Shown: positions 47,306 to 55,954 of the stretch, piece after piece
Layout: each line of letters opens with the position of its first letter
Position numbering within the stretch: position 1 is the stretch's first letter
The notes under the pieces: model-generated
The model's database searches: none
The model's input: the letters and a program-made list of their open reading frames with translations, nothing else
What the model was told of the DNA's origin: nothing
Program-made: the position numbers and the translations under genes
NCBI GenBank assembly: GCA_964343805.1
Contig: CAYFLR010000027.1
Location: forward strand, 1 to 64,000
Source of the DNA: CAYFLR01 sp964343805
GTDB taxonomy: Bacteria; Bdellovibrionota_B; Oligoflexia; CAYFLR01
DNA: 64,000 bases
Direction of reading: 5' to 3'

Positions 47306-48691
47306 CTAAAACTGACATTGCTCTGTCAAAACGTTAATTTGATCTTCTAAATTCATTAAATGATGATCCTCTATAGGACCTATATTCTCAGAGTCTACCA
47401 GCGCAAGCTGACTTTTTATTTCGCTCGCCTTTGTCTTTATCTTTTCCTGGTTGCATTGATGTAAAAAGGAGAGATTAAACTGGATACTCTCAAGTCGGTA
47501 TTTATGCCACATATTTATAGGTATCTGATTGATTTTCTCTTGTTTAGTTTGGAGATAGTTTTCAAATTTAGTAACATACTTGTTAAGGCGCCTTATACCT
47601 GATTTACTTAGAATCCTAGGCTGATAATAACCTAGAACAGATCTCTTTAACTCACCGGCTTTCTCCAGCAAACTTTGAGCTCTGTCATATTGACTGTTGT
47701 ACATGGCATTAAAAATCAAATTTTGATAGTGATTGAATAGAGTCAAAACCTCATTAGTTAGAGGAACTTCATCCATAACCCTCATGATTTTCCGTAATTC
47801 TTTGTCAAGCTCAATTCTCTGATATCTCGTAAATTGAGGATGAACATTATCAATTTGTTTTTGTATAATATTCGTTTGAGAGTTTATAAAAGCATCTAAT
47901 TTTTGAAGAACAGTATTAACATCATCTGCACTTTGCCCAAGCAACTCAACGGGAGAATGAGTCTCTTGGGGTAAGGTTTCTAGTAATTCTCCTTGGACTA
48001 GCTTGATGTCTATGTAGTGAGATTTTAAAATTGTCAAATCATCCTTTTGTTTATCTAATTTGGAAACCAAGTCTCGTAAAAGACCTATATTTGACATCGC
48101 TTTTCCTACGGAGGTTGGGGGTGTCAATTGAGTATTAGAAATATCATCACTTAAGAGAGTAAGATTTACACTTGAACTTTCAACCAAATTTTGAAAGCGA
48201 TCGCATAGGAAACCAAATTCATTTAATCGTCTATTTACCCAGCTCTGGGTAGTAAGTTGAATGATTTGTTTAGCGACAACTACTTGCTCGGCATCTACCT
48301 GACCCTGCCTTTTTGTTGTTTCTCGTTTTAATAAGTCTACAGTATCTTTTCTATTATNNNNNNNNNNTGAAGAGGCTGGATCTTGTCGAATAGAACTTTT
48401 AGCGGCTTTTAGCTGTTGTAATTCCCTATCGAGTTCTATTAACTCTAATCTTTTCATGCGCAATTCATGCTTAGCTTTTTGTTCAAGATCAGCCATGATT
48501 AGGGCTTGTTTTTCAATTCTCTCTTCTCTATCTGCTTGTCCCGTCACTTGATCAAAAATGTATACTATTCCATCCCCAATTTGATTAAACACTCCCGATG
48601 CATAATCGAGACTACCGCTCAACCAGTTGGCTTGAAGTTCCTGGAAAGAAAGAAAATACATAGTAAGAGATAGAATTTTTATCCACTTCAT
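47306..48691 (-). CDS. Exported coiled-coil protein, toxin operon partner
   Basis: About 461 residues with ten Ns inside (48358-48367). Signal peptide ends near ELQA-NW. Almost the whole mature part is helical: a basic/acidic coiled coil at about 50-105 (QKAKHELRMKRLELIELDRE), then helical bundles. No enzyme motif. It starts one base after the upstream lipoprotein gene ends and stops 7 bp before the toxin gene starts. It may help display or deliver the toxin. Confidence 0.65.
   Translation of the reverse strand: MKWIKILSLTMYFLSFQELQANWLSGSLDYASGVFNQIGDGIVYIFDQVTGQADREERIEKQALIMADLEQKAKHELRMKRLELIELDRELQQLKAAKSSIRQDPASSXXXXNRKDTVDLLKRETTKRQGQVDAEQVVVAKQIIQLTTQSWVNRRLNEFGFLCDRFQNLVESSSVNLTLLSDDISNTQLTPPTSVGKAMSNIGLLRDLVSKLDKQKDDLTILKSHYIDIKLVQGELLETLPQETHSPVELLGQSADDVNTVLQKLDAFINSQTNIIQKQIDNVHPQFTRYQRIELDKELRKIMRVMDEVPLTNEVLTLFNHYQNLIFNAMYNSQYDRAQSLLEKAGELKRSVLGYYQPRILSKSGIRRLNKYVTKFENYLQTKQEKINQIPINMWHKYRLESIQFNLSFLHQCNQEKIKTKASEIKSQLALVDSENIGPIEDHHLMNLEDQINVLTEQCQF
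48358..48367. other. Assembly gap (10 N)
   Basis: Run of N inside the exported coiled-coil gene of module 2. Confidence 0.99.
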
Positions 48692-50050
48692 TTAGTCTAC
48701 CAATTGTAAGCAATGTTTATTAAAGAAAAATTGAGGTTTTTGACGACATGAATCACCATGTGAGATCTTATCTACTTTAAAAAGTTCAATTGCAGAACAA
48801 AAGAAGTTAACATTTCCTATTGCTTTGCGAATTAATTTATCTTGATTAATACATTTCTTATATAAATTCTGATTATGACTTTCTTTCAAATCTTGAATCA
48901 TTTCTATTAAGAATTCAACGGTCTGGTTTAGACTTTCCAGCCTTTTCTCACTTTCTATAGTCTTTTCTTGTTGTATATTTTTGGTGTATGTATCTAGCTC
49001 AACTATCAGGTGTTCAAGTCTTCTGGAAACAAATTCATGAGCCCCTTTGATCGAATGGGAAATTCTCTTAAGTCTATTACTAATTGCGTGCAAATTATCC
49101 GATACCGTGCCATCTTCATGAGTTTTAGTATTATGTTCAGCCGACTTACTTGATAGAAGAGACAAAGCCTCAATAATGGTATTAATATTCTTACCAGCAT
49201 CATATGCAGTGTTGATATCTTGAAAAATAGTATTTAAATGGTAAAAACGTTCAAGATAATTATTAACACTTATATTGTATATGTCTATTAAAGAAGAGGT
49301 ATCATACCCCCAATAAAAATTAAATTTTGCAGCACAGTGCTTAGTAGGCTTTTTTTCTGATGGATTGTCAAAATCAAAATGTAGTTTTATTCCTTTTCCA
49401 GTGGTAGGAGAAATGTCCAATGGAATCCATTGGTGTTGCATGTTTCTACTTTGTTGCGGCCTCACATAAGCAAGTAATACGTCATCTAACGTTGTAATGC
49501 GAATTGTCATTTTAATTTCACAGAAGCCTTCATATTGTCCTAGAACTTTCCATTTTACATGATTGTTTTCAAAATAAAGGTGGTTAGTAGAATCTACTGC
49601 CATGAGTGTGTAATTTTTAGGAAAATAATTCGCTCTTTGAAAGTCCTTACTTCCAACAGTATATGAATAATTAAACACTTTTAAGGAGCCGTCACCCTGA
49701 AGCAAGCTTTCATATTGTTTTTTTACTTGAGAGCCATAATAAGAGTAATCTTCATAAGTATAAATATAACTATAACCGGCAGAATTAGGTGGTGTCAGAT
49801 ATCCACGATAGGGGTCAATAGTTTCAAAAGAATCTTTGAAGCGTTTCTTGATTTTAACTTTTTCTGTACAGGTCATATTGCCAAGCGCTGGACTAATTGG
49901 ATTCTCAATAACCTTGTTTTTATTTTCATCCTTTTCACAAAAAGTTTGAGGCGGAAAGTTGCCAATAGCCTTTGGCGTCATTTCATCTATATTTCTAGAT
50001 TTACAAGAAAAGAAAAAGAATAGTGTAAGAAGTAATAAACGTAAAATCAT
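48692..50050 (-). CDS. Lipoprotein with C-terminal helical region, first gene of the toxin operon
   Basis: 452 residues from ATG 50050; a start at 50098 would put extra residues ahead of the signal peptide. Lipobox FFFSC (Cys about residue 16). Residues 40-250 are beta-rich (NSAGYSYIYTYEDYSYYG), 270-400 helical with coiled-coil character (RLKRISHSIKGAHEFVSRRL). Several Cys. No family recognised. Its stop abuts the next gene's start, so all four genes of module 2 are likely one transcript. Confidence 0.65.
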   Translation of the reverse strand: MILRLLLLTLFFFFSCKSRNIDEMTPKAIGNFPPQTFCEKDENKNKVIENPISPALGNMTCTEKVKIKKRFKDSFETIDPYRGYLTPPNSAGYSYIYTYEDYSYYGSQVKKQYESLLQGDGSLKVFNYSYTVGSKDFQRANYFPKNYTLMAVDSTNHLYFENNHVKWKVLGQYEGFCEIKMTIRITTLDDVLLAYVRPQQSRNMQHQWIPLDISPTTGKGIKLHFDFDNPSEKKPTKHCAAKFNFYWGYDTSSLIDIYNISVNNYLERFYHLNTIFQDINTAYDAGKNINTIIEALSLLSSKSAEHNTKTHEDGTVSDNLHAISNRLKRISHSIKGAHEFVSRRLEHLIVELDTYTKNIQQEKTIESEKRLESLNQTVEFLIEMIQDLKESHNQNLYKKCINQDKLIRKAIGNVNFFCSAIELFKVDKISHGDSCRQKPQFFFNKHCLQLVD

Positions 50051-50296
50051 TATATATCCAAGTAAAAAAATTTCTACATAATCTACCCAATCGCTCATAG
50101 AGCAATTTCTATACCAACCGCATCTGCGAGTATCTGATTAAATTTATTAGTATTTCTATGCATACGAGGTGTAAACTTAATGTTCGATTGGTTAATTTTT
50201 ATACAACCTTTAGAAGCAATGAAATAATTTTTAATTTGTTATTTGAAAGGAAGGAAAGTTGAAAAAACTGATCCATGAACATTGGGCCGGATCTTA

Positions 50297-50448
50297 GTGA
50301 AATAAAATGAACTTCCAGTGAAAAACAATGAAATACCAGTGAAGAAAAATGAAATGGATTAGAGTAGGAAGGCTTACCATACTTAGTAACACATTGAATA
50401 TATTAGATTAATTATCATACCCAAGACCAAATCGGGTAGTTCGGGCAT
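50297..50448. repeat. TGAA-rich left flank and core copy C (152 bp)
   Basis: 152 bp nearly identical (about 3 mismatches) to 63070-63221. Starts GTGAAATAAAATGAACT, contains about seven TGAA words, and ends with core cgggtagttcgggcat at 50433-50448. The interval 50099-50296 before it holds no gene. Confidence 0.88.
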
Positions 50449-50574
50449 TTGGGGTTTAACTCCTTGATATTATTAGTGCCAAAACCCAAAAATGGGCTCT
50501 GGTACGACTTGGTACGACCGGGACGCGAAGTCTGTTTTAACATTTTTTGAAAATTTAACACTGATTATTTGCCA
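50433..50574. repeat. Core copy C with recombinase-type right flank (142 bp)
   Basis: Same 142 bp as at 40160-40301, including the last codons and stop of a tyrosine recombinase gene (complement of GGCAAATAATCAGTGTTAA). At 50575 it runs directly into the interior of an ahpF gene, so the recombinase body is deleted here. Confidence 0.88.
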
Positions 50575-51530
50575 CACAGGTACGGAGCAAAACGAACAAG
50601 CTATAAATCTTGGAAACTATGATGTTGCCGTTATCGGAGGAGGCCCTGCTAGATCATCGGCTGCCATCTATGCCGCCAGAAAGGGTTTAAAAACAGCTAT
50701 TATTGCAGAAAAAATTGGGGGGGGGGCAAGTGAGAGAGACCAAAGGAATAGAAAATTTGATTTCCATTCCTTACACGGAAGGACCGGAACTAGCTAATAG
50801 TCTGGCTACCCATATTTCAAAGTATGATATTGAGATTTTGGAACATCGCCGGGTGGAACATATTCAAAATGAGGAAATGAAAGTATTGTCTTTTGATGGT
50901 GGAGAGAGTTTAAACACCAAATCAATTATTGTTACAACCGGAGCAAAATGGAGAGAGTTGGGTGTCCCAGGAGAAAAAGAATATATTGGAAAAGGTGTTG
51001 CTTTTTGCTCCCATTGTGATGGCCCCTCTTTTAAAGGTAAGGATGTTGCCGTTGTTGGTGGTGGAAATTCTGGAATAGAAGCTGCCATAGATTTAGCCGG
51101 CATCGTCCGTTCGGTTACCGTATTAGAGTTTTTACCAGAGTTAAAAGCCGATACTGTTTTAGTTGAAAAGCTTAATTCACTTCCCAACGTCAAAGTATTG
51201 AAAAACGTCCAAACTAAAGAGGTACTGGGTAATGGTGAACATGTTATCGGTTTAGAGTACCGAGAACGTGAAACTGAAGAAGTACATAAGATTGACCTGG
51301 ATAGTATCTTTGTTCAAATTGGCTTATTACCCAATAGTGAATTTATCTAAGATCATGTGGAAAGAAATCGATTTGGCGAGATTATAGTAGATGATAAGTG
51401 TCGCACCAACACTAAAGGAATATACGCTGCTGGTGATGTGACAACGGTTCCATATAAACAGATAATTATCTCCATGGGAGAAGGAGCCAAGGCTGCTTTG
51501 ACTGCTTTTGAAGAACTATACATAAATTAA
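50575..51530 (+). pseudogene. AhpF-like flavoprotein, truncated and broken
   Basis: It carries the FAD/NAD domains of alkyl hydroperoxide reductase subunit F: VAVIGGGPARSSAAIYAA, then (other frame) VRETKGIENLISIPYTEGPE, redox centre CSHC in AFCSHCDGPSFKGKDVAVVG, and GIYAAGDVTTVPYKQI. Three lesions are seen: the N-terminal thioredoxin-like half is absent (junction at 50575), a run of ten G at 50717-50726 shifts the frame, and TAA at 51348-51350 interrupts the last 60 codons. Non-functional as written. Confidence 0.85.
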
Positions 51531-51551
51531 TAGGTGTTGAAGTAGCAAACA

Positions 51552-51965
51552 TTAAGCAGCTACTTCTAACCGTTCTGGAGGATCGGCTTCAATTGCTACT
51601 GCTGACCATTTCCCTTCGAGCTTTACCCCAAGCTCCTCTGCACATAGAATTCTTATGGCCACTTCATTAATCTTAGAAAGGCGTTTCCTATCACCCTGTT
51701 CCCATCTTAAAATACCTGATGCGGTTACACCTAATTTTTTTGCCCATTGGTTGCGGTTCATTTTTAGTGCTTTTCGTAAAAATAGGACTTCCTTTCCACG
51801 TAGGGGAATTCCTTGTCGGATAATTTCAGTGGCAATCATTTTATCAATTTTTGCAGGTGGGATATCAATATACTCTTCACCCTCATCCTTTGCAATGGGA
51901 GCGTTAACTATATAAACATATTCTAAACCGCAGAGTGTGTAGGGTATGGTTTTATGTTTTATCAT
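51552..51965 (-). CDS. Antitoxin-like HTH protein of the second DUF4258-type pair
   Basis: 137 residues. The HTH resembles MqsA/HigA antitoxins: PLRGKEVLFLRKALKMNRNQ, then GVTASGILRWEQGD. It follows its toxin partner by 10 bp. Distantly similar in design to the protein at 43664-44116, and placed in the same way at the right end of a module. Confidence 0.78.
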   Translation of the reverse strand: MIKHKTIPYTLCGLEYVYIVNAPIAKDEGEEYIDIPPAKIDKMIATEIIRQGIPLRGKEVLFLRKALKMNRNQWAKKLGVTASGILRWEQGDRKRLSKINEVAIRILCAEELGVKLEGKWSAVAIEADPPERLEVAA

Positions 51966-51975
51966 ATCAAGCCTC

Positions 51976-52266
51976 TCAATAAACCGTGATAATTAGTAGA
52001 TTTAACTTTATTGAGAACTTACACACAACTGTAAGCTCTAGATCTTGTTTATCCAACCCCACTAACTTATAGGCTCCATTGGCCTGAAGCTTAGCGAACT
52101 TAACCGTTTTCCCAATATTTCGAATATCCTCATCGGTAACAATTCGATCTTCAGCTATTTTATCGCAGTGAATCAAGTAACGATAATTTCCGTCAACCAA
52201 ATATTGCTTTATTTTTTTAACTGTGTTCCGTGGCAAAGTATCATTGCTTATGCTTATATGTAACAT
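51976..52266 (-). CDS. DUF4258-like toxin candidate, second copy
   Basis: 96 residues: YRYLIHCDKIAEDRIVTDED, then KLVGLDKQDLELTVVCKF and LNLLIITVY, the same arrangement as at 44120-44428 but highly diverged. A predicted small ribonuclease-fold toxin. Its start codon lies inside a 29 bp palindrome, consistent with tight autoregulation. Confidence 0.7.
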   Translation of the reverse strand: MLHISISNDTLPRNTVKKIKQYLVDGNYRYLIHCDKIAEDRIVTDEDIRNIGKTVKFAKLQANGAYKLVGLDKQDLELTVVCKFSIKLNLLIITVY

Positions 52267-52293
52267 AGTTAATTGAAATATTCAATTAACTAT
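52265..52293 (-). promoter_or_regulatory. Palindromic operator of the second DUF4258-type pair
   Basis: Perfect 13 bp arms ATAGTTAATTGAA-ata-TTCAATTAACTAT overlapping the toxin start codon, followed by a further half-site TTTCAATTAA. A strong candidate for the antitoxin binding site. Confidence 0.65.
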
Positions 52294-52348
52294 TTCAATT
52301 AAATAATCTGTCCCAAATAGAATTATGAGTTAAATTCTACCCTCCTCA

Positions 52349-52544
52349 TGATCAGTCCGACCGAGTCCGACTAGGCTGGCCGCCCGCGACCGACTGATTT
52401 AGTGAGATGGAATGATAAAAAATGAAATCAAATGAAAGGAAGGAGAAGGTAAGAAATTAATTTCATTGGTAAATTGCTGTTATCACAAAGCTTCTTTTGA
52501 TACGTTTGATGCCTCGGGTAGTTCGGGCGGGGCCGCCTAGGCAT
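52349..52544. repeat. TGAA-rich left flank and altered core copy D
   Basis: 52349-52398 is a GC-rich imperfect palindrome with ATCAGTC/GACTGAT ends. 52404-52450 has the TGAA-type words (GGAATGATAAAAAATGAAATC). Core D reads cgggtagttcgggc (52515-52528), then a 14 bp GC insertion ggggccgcctaggc, then AT. The insertion is the inverted form of the GC-rich end of the 172 bp blocks. The rest of 52545-52858 shows no gene. Confidence 0.7.
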
Positions 52545-52858
52545 TTGTTTATAACCTCCTATAATTACTAACACTTATTGAAATACCCCTTAAATTAACC
52601 TGGGCTTTGCTGGGTATCAAAGGGACTTTTCTTATATTTTGGGTGTAAAATCAAGTGGTTTTACACCAATGCCTGAACTAATTTGAGTCTGCAATTTATA
52701 AGATTAATTTTTCTTTAGCCTGAATGAATCTCCTTCAATTAATAGATGAATCCTAAACTATTCTGATTATATAAAACCAACTGAAAACCTATCTTAATCT
52801 AGTTCAGTTAATGAAAATAGATTAGTATTCTATGAATTAGAAATATACCTAAATTAAC

Positions 52859-53713
52859 TTACTTTTTAACCCGAGCAAAATACTCTACACCTCGTTTGTT
52901 AGGTGCAGAAAGATCTTTTGGATTGACCTTCCAAGCACTTTCTTTAAAAAATCCCTCAAGTTCTTTTGGCTTGATCCACCATAACCAAGGTTCTCCGGTA
53001 AGTTTTAAAAGGTAAAGAGCAAGCTTCGCCCAACCACTTAGTTCAGGCTCTCCATCTTCTCCTTTGCCTATATAGGTAAATAGAATTGTAGAATTATGAC
53101 CGGAAATTTCGTTTAACACTGAAAATAAATCTTTAACAGCGTCTTCTGCTAAATACATTAAAAGTCCTTCAGCGACAATGACAGAGGTTTCACGGTTACT
53201 CCACACTGGACTATTTTCTAAAACCTCTACTAATGAGTTTTGACCTAAATCACTTGGAATTAAATAAAAATTTTCAGTTTTACCTATGCTTTTGATAGCT
53301 TTTTGTTTGTACTCAGCTGTAGCGGGATGATCAATCTCAATAAACTTAACGTTGGGAAATTCTTTGCTCAAACGTAGGCACAAAGTATCATATCCTGCAC
53401 CTAAAACTAAAACCTGGCTTGCTTTTTCTTTTATAGCCTTTCGAACCCCATCATCACAAAACTTTTTTCGATAAGCAAAAGCTGCAAATTGACCAGGCAT
53501 CATAAAGTCAAAAAAGAGATAAACATTTTTACTAAAATTACTTTTAGCCAATTTGATAACATTTTCAGTGGCTAATCCAGCATTTATAAGAACTTTACTC
53601 GTATCTTCAATTATTTTAGCTGGTAAAATATTTTGAACCGATTTTAGATGATTAAGGGCTAAAATGTTGAGAGCTACTTTTTTGGCAGTTCGACTGGGGC
53701 TATTTTTTTTCAT
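52859..53713 (-). CDS. LCM-family SAM-dependent methyltransferase
   Basis: 284 residues. Motif I VLVLGAGYDTLCLRLSKEFP followed by FIEIDHPATAEYK is the signature of the leucine carboxyl methyltransferase-like family, common in natural-product and unassigned pathways. Later: VIVAEGLLMYLAEDAVKDLF. Probably a carboxyl or hydroxyl O-methyltransferase. It faces away from the SRPBCC and glycosyltransferase genes, with 254 bp between starts. Confidence 0.85.
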   Translation of the reverse strand: MKKNSPSRTAKKVALNILALNHLKSVQNILPAKIIEDTSKVLINAGLATENVIKLAKSNFSKNVYLFFDFMMPGQFAAFAYRKKFCDDGVRKAIKEKASQVLVLGAGYDTLCLRLSKEFPNVKFIEIDHPATAEYKQKAIKSIGKTENFYLIPSDLGQNSLVEVLENSPVWSNRETSVIVAEGLLMYLAEDAVKDLFSVLNEISGHNSTILFTYIGKGEDGEPELSGWAKLALYLLKLTGEPWLWWIKPKELEGFFKESAWKVNPKDLSAPNKRGVEYFARVKK

Positions 53714-53967
53714 AAGATCTCCTTCTAAATACTTCTAAAAGTTCAGTTAATGCTGTCTATTGGCACAAAAGTACTCTTATACTTTTTTCATTAATCTGTT
53801 TCCAAAGAATTTTTCCATGGTATTGTGTAGTAAAAAACAGGTTTGGTATTAAACTTTTGCTTGCTATCACAAAGGGAAATCCAAGGAAAAATGTACATAT
53901 ATCATACTGTTGATGTATCTAAAATGATAATTATAGGTGTTTTTATTAAAGTAGGAGACTAGGTTTT

Positions 53968-54633
53968 ATGTTGCCAAAAAGATCTATGTGGCGTTTTTTT
54001 ATTGAAGGGATAGAAGGGCTTATACTGTCACCTTTTGTTTTATTGACCTGGTTTTTTTCATTCAAATTCTTAGACAACTGGGGAAGTTTACCCTATGAAC
54101 AGACTAAAGACTGGGAGGGAGATGAGCTCGTTTCAAGAATTGATCATGTCCATACTAGAGCAATCACTATTAATGCCCCATCACATAAAGTTTGGCCCTT
54201 TTTAACTCACTTTGGATTTGATATATCAGGTTTCTTTTCCTATGAGTTACTGGAGCGATTGATCGGAATTCCTGTGACCAACTTAGAGCCTCAAAATCCT
54301 ACCATGATTAAAATTAAACCAGGTGATAAAGTTATTTTACATCCTAAAGCTCCAGGGATCCCTGTAGCTTTCGTAAAAGAGAAGCAATACCTTTGCTTTG
54401 GAGAACATCCCAAAATGAAGGAGGATTGGGACACTCGTAGTTGGTCGTTCTATATAGAAGGACATTCTGACAGCAAGTGCCGTTTGATCCTAAGAGGTTG
54501 TTTTTCAAAAATGAGCACTTGGAAAAAGACTTTGCTATTTTATTCTATTGAGGAGCCTATTGACTTTATTATGGAGCAAAGGATGTTGCGCACGATAAAA
54601 CGATTGGTAGAATTAAGACACACTGGGGGATAA
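53968..54633 (+). CDS. SRPBCC-fold protein with N-terminal membrane segment
   Basis: 221 residues. An N-terminal hydrophobic helix (LILSPFVLLTWFFSFKF) is followed by a START/Bet v1-like (SRPBCC) domain: HTRAITINAPSHKVWPFLTH at its first strand and a long C-terminal helix (FIMEQRMLRTIKRLVEL). Such folds bind hydrophobic ligands. It is separated by 1 bp from the glycosyltransferase gene, so it may present a lipid or polyketide-like acceptor; that is inference. Confidence 0.75.
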   Translation: MLPKRSMWRFFIEGIEGLILSPFVLLTWFFSFKFLDNWGSLPYEQTKDWEGDELVSRIDHVHTRAITINAPSHKVWPFLTHFGFDISGFFSYELLERLIGIPVTNLEPQNPTMIKIKPGDKVILHPKAPGIPVAFVKEKQYLCFGEHPKMKEDWDTRSWSFYIEGHSDSKCRLILRGCFSKMSTWKKTLLFYSIEEPIDFIMEQRMLRTIKRLVELRHTGG

Positions 54634-54634
54634 C

Positions 54635-55879
54635 TTGAAAAAATTACTGATTATGGGAGTGGCTGGCTATAACTTAGCAGAAGTTGGACGAATGATCGAG
54701 ATTGCTCGAGAAGCAATCAAATTCTTTGATATTTTATTCATAAGTTACGGTGGAAAATATGAAAAACTTATTACAGAAGAAGGCTTTCAATTGAAAAAGA
54801 TGGAACCCCGGTTAACTCCTCAAAAATTAGCCTACTTGAGAAAAGCCCTAAGTGGTGAAACATTGAATACAATAGGCTATTTAAATCAAAAAGAATTAGA
54901 GACAAGAGTTCCAATAGAAATTGAACTTTTTACACAAATCCAACCTACTGCTGTTCTAACAGGTTGGTGTTTGAGTCTAACCTTATCCACACGAATAGCT
55001 AAAATTCCATTTATTAATGTGCTTCACTCAACTTCAATCAGAGAATACTACGAAGCTGGGCTTCAATCTTGGCCAGACCGTTCTTCTTTAAGCATTATTG
55101 AGCGTTTTTTCTCACAAGAATCTTTAAACAAATTTACGAGTAAATTAGTCTTAAATATGTCTCTTCCTATTAAGGCTTTCAATAAGGTGGGCAATCATTA
55201 CAAACTTAATAAATTTAAGAATTTCATTGACCTTATTGAAGGAGATTATACTTTATTAGCAGACATCCCAGAATGGGTTGAATTTGAATCCACCAGGCCA
55301 AAATGCCATTATATAGGACCTCTGCCTCTTAGGCTAAAAGGTGACCTTCCTAAGGAAATTCAAGAAATGCCAAGAGATAGACCTATTGTATATTTTGCAA
55401 TGGGAAGTTCTGGCAAGCCAGAACTTATTGGTCAACTCATTGAGAGCTTTAAAAATAAACCCTACCGTGTCATTGCTCCAGTTGCAGATCATATTACAAA
55501 CTTAACTGTTAAAATTCCAGAAAATGTATTCGTTACAGGTTTTCTTCCTGCACATTTAGCAAATCCACTAGCAGACATATCAGTGATTCATGGTGGGCAA
55601 AATACGGTAATGAATGCCTGTCTATCAGGGACACCCTTTGTAGGGGTTGGGATGCACCCAGAACAACAGGCAAATATCGACGCTTGTGTTAGAAAAGGAT
55701 TTGCCATAAGAATAAATAAAAAAAGGTTAACAGTTAATACAATTCAAGAGAGTGTTATTTCATTGCTTACAAATAGAAAAGCCAAGGAAAATATTAAGCT
55801 GTTTCAAATGCAACTTAAAAAATGGGATGGACCAAAAGAGGCGGCCACTTTCCTATGCAGTACTTTTGGCGGTAGTTAA
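54635..55879 (+). CDS. GT1-type glycosyltransferase (MGT/UGT-like)
   Basis: 414 residues, TTG start preceded by GGGGGA. GT-B fold: N-terminal acceptor half, and a C-terminal donor half with VYFAMGSSGKPELIGQLI, VFVTGFLPAHLANPLADISV and the signature HGGQNTVMNACLSGTPFVG, then P-E-Q-Q-x-N. This family glycosylates small lipophilic acceptors such as macrolides or lipids using UDP-sugars. Donor and acceptor are not known. With the upstream gene it forms the biosynthetic part of module 4. Confidence 0.88.
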   Translation: MKKLLIMGVAGYNLAEVGRMIEIAREAIKFFDILFISYGGKYEKLITEEGFQLKKMEPRLTPQKLAYLRKALSGETLNTIGYLNQKELETRVPIEIELFTQIQPTAVLTGWCLSLTLSTRIAKIPFINVLHSTSIREYYEAGLQSWPDRSSLSIIERFFSQESLNKFTSKLVLNMSLPIKAFNKVGNHYKLNKFKNFIDLIEGDYTLLADIPEWVEFESTRPKCHYIGPLPLRLKGDLPKEIQEMPRDRPIVYFAMGSSGKPELIGQLIESFKNKPYRVIAPVADHITNLTVKIPENVFVTGFLPAHLANPLADISVIHGGQNTVMNACLSGTPFVGVGMHPEQQANIDACVRKGFAIRINKKRLTVNTIQESVISLLTNRKAKENIKLFQMQLKKWDGPKEAATFLCSTFGGS

Positions 55880-55954
55880 TTATAAACCCTCTCACAGAAA
55901 AGAGAACTACATACAATGCTTCGAAGTTGACTAAACTTTTGCATGAATAGGCCT

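Noticed and set aside
1420..51350. Reassigned stop codon (alternative genetic code)
   Set aside because: The interrupting codons are TAG, TAA, TGA and TAA, and all three are also used as normal terminators at many genes in the window.
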